Assembly (NCBI GenBank): GCA_001804805.1
Contig: MHBH01000067.1
Span: 35,829 to 99,828, forward strand
Direction: 5' to 3'
Source of the DNA: Lentisphaerae bacterium GWF2_49_21
Lineage (GTDB): Bacteria > Verrucomicrobiota > Lentisphaeria > Victivallales > GWF2-50-93
DNA: 64,000 bases
Below the pieces are notes generated by a model. That model was not told where the DNA came from. It saw only the letters and a program-made list of their open reading frames with translations, and did no database searches. Below, piece after piece: positions 63,040 to 64,000 of this stretch; the first letter of the stretch is position 1, and every line of letters begins with the position of its first letter. Made by a program: the position numbers and the translations under genes.

Positions 63040-63570
63040 ATGTCCGACTGGCCGCATTCGCCGCCACACCGTATTTTCGAGCCCGGCTCCTACATGATCA
63101 CGGCAGGCACCTACAAGAAGACACTTATCTTCAACTCTCCTGAAAAGCTTTCTCTTCTCACTGACAAACTTCTTAATCTTACTTCGGAATTTGAAATTCC
63201 TCTCCCGGCATGGGCAGTCATGTCCAACCATTACCACTTTGTCTGTTCACCGGGAAAATCTCCAGAAAAGATCAAGAATCTCCTTTACCGGCTTCATAAG
63301 GAGTCTGCATTGAGGATTAATGAAATTGACAAGATGCCCGGACGTAAGGTCTGGTTCCAGTACTGGGACAGGCGAATCGCAAATCAGAAATCCTATTATG
63401 CGAGATTAAAATATGTCCACAACAATCCAGTACATCATGGGATTATTCCTGTCGCAGAGAATTATGACTGGTGTTCAGCTGCATGGTTCAAGTTGAATGC
63501 TCCATCCGGATTTAAGCGAATGATTGATACCTTTAAGACAGACAAATTGAATGTCTTCGATAGTTTTTAG
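63040..63570 (+). CDS. REP-associated tyrosine transposase (RAYT, Y1/HUH)
   Basis: 176-aa single-strand transposase of the IS200/IS605-related RAYT group. AWAVMSNHYHFVC contains the HUH metal site (H-Y-H). The catalytic Tyr is one of NQKSYYARLKYVHNNPVHHG, the RAYT C-terminal signature. RAYTs recognise and process REP hairpins, and REPs lie on both sides. The ATG at 63040 (AAAGGGAAA upstream) is chosen; the longer in-frame ORF from 62845 runs through REP DNA and is rejected. It probably is, or was, the mobiliser of part of the window's palindromic repeats (inference). Confidence 0.9.
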   Translation: MSDWPHSPPHRIFEPGSYMITAGTYKKTLIFNSPEKLSLLTDKLLNLTSEFEIPLPAWAVMSNHYHFVCSPGKSPEKIKNLLYRLHKESALRINEIDKMPGRKVWFQYWDRRIANQKSYYARLKYVHNNPVHHGIIPVAENYDWCSAAWFKLNAPSGFKRMIDTFKTDKLNVFDSF

Positions 63571-63599
63571 CGATTAGCTACGACATAAACTGCTAACAA

Positions 63600-63712
63600 A
63601 TCTAGCGGTGACTCTGTCACCGCACTCCGACGGAACGCTGCCGCGTTCGTAATACCATGAGTAGCATCCATGGGAGTGAAAAGACACAGGCAAGATGCCT
63701 GTGCTAGATTCC
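63600..63712. repeat. Repeats downstream of the RAYT gene
   Basis: GCGGTGACTCTGTCACCGC (63605-63623) matches the element at 62811 upstream; ACGCTGCCGCGTTCG follows. CACAGGCA-AGA-TGCCTGTG (63685-63703) is the 16797 hairpin in inverse orientation. Confidence 0.7.
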
Positions 63713-64000
63713 TTACTTCGAATTCAATATCTCCTGGATGACCAGATCAAGGCCAGCAACCACGCGTGCCATGCTGTCATAGTCCAGCTTGTCTGGATTG
63801 TCAGAGGACGAATGGTAATAGGGATATCGGAAAGGCGCAGTGTCGGTGACCATCAGTGCAGGATATCCCATCTCCCAGAATGACCAGTGGTCCGACCATC
63901 CGACCCCGGGAATGCTGGAAAGAAGGGCAGCTCCTTCGCTTGGAAATTTCACTTTCTTCCTAAAGATACTGGCCGATTTCCTTATGAGGCCGATCGATGA
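63713..64000 (-). CDS. M28-family metallopeptidase, C-terminal part
   Basis: 96 codons of the C-terminus; the 5' part lies beyond the window. WSDHWSFWEMGYPALMVTD and PYYHSSSDNPDKLDYDSM match the end of M28 zinc aminopeptidases: Asp-His before the WSF segment, and the final zinc-binding His in YYH. The frame is open from the window edge to TAA at 63713. Cellular location cannot be judged without the N-terminus. Confidence 0.88.
   Translation of the reverse strand, partial: SSIGLIRKSASIFRKKVKFPSEGAALLSSIPGVGWSDHWSFWEMGYPALMVTDTAPFRYPYYHSSSDNPDKLDYDSMARVVAGLDLVIQEILNSK

Noticed and set aside
1-64000. CRISPR array, tRNA or rRNA genes, prophage
   Set aside because: Searched by eye on both strands: repeats are dispersed hairpins without regular spacers, and no cloverleaf, rRNA-like or phage structural sequence was recognised. 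A dedicated tRNA or covariance scan was not possible here.

Overview
The window looks like a chromosomal segment from a PVC-superphylum bacterium, most likely Lentisphaerota (Victivallales-like). This is inference. It rests on twelve pseudopilin-like proteins of the H-X9-DG type with an [12 protein letters not shown] start, on several sulfatases beside glycoside hydrolases (GHs), on a zinc-ribbon Ser/Thr kinase, and on a very high load of small palindromic repeats. Verrucomicrobia or Planctomycetes are the alternatives. I saw no rRNA, tRNA or CRISPR array.

Layout. 1-1034 (minus): 5' part of a Ser/Thr kinase. 1715-26708 (plus): two pseudopilins; a GntR regulator; a TonB-like-anchored toroid protein; a clan-A GH; a small secreted domain protein; three sulfatases; two pseudopilins; a SASA esterase, an alpha/beta esterase and an SGNH esterase; a subtilase with a stand-alone propeptide-like partner; two more pseudopilins; a lipoprotein GH paralogue; and a second toroid protein. 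26861-33167 (plus): a 1277-aa GH with binding domains, an FAD oxidoreductase and a GDPD. 41287-33208 (minus operon): GntR fused to a solute-binding domain, pseudopilin, GH5, pseudopilin, 1323-aa GH. 44365-41654 (minus): GH141-like beta-helix enzyme. 44991-46472: BrnT/CopG-type toxin-antitoxin pair and an M23-like protein. 46545-54455 (plus): LacI regulator, pseudopilin, GH16, GH130, a binding-domain protein and a GH50-like agarase. 54708-57171: three overlapping pseudopilin genes. 57282-64000: creatininase family protein, trpF (minus), GAF-SpoIIE phosphatase, secreted Cys-rich protein, a REP-associated transposase among its repeats, and the end of an M28 peptidase (minus).

How it fits together. 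The gene content suggests several polysaccharide-utilisation modules aimed at sulfated or acylated glycans (agar/porphyran/laminarin-like or host glycans). Each couples a sugar-responsive regulator to GHs, esterases and sulfatases. No SusC/SusD pair is visible; pseudopilin genes occupy that position instead. A perfect palindrome, TGATATATATCA, overlaps or follows the promoters of the GntR gene, the TonB-like/toroid gene and the subtilase, with variants before the SGNH gene, so a shared regulon is likely.

The most unusual feature is a set of small palindromic elements. They sit between genes, inside the loops of other hairpins, and in frame inside the prepilin signal of several pseudopilin genes, where the FTLIELL motif is consequently duplicated or triplicated. 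A RAYT-type transposase with its own REP hairpins lies at 63040-63570.
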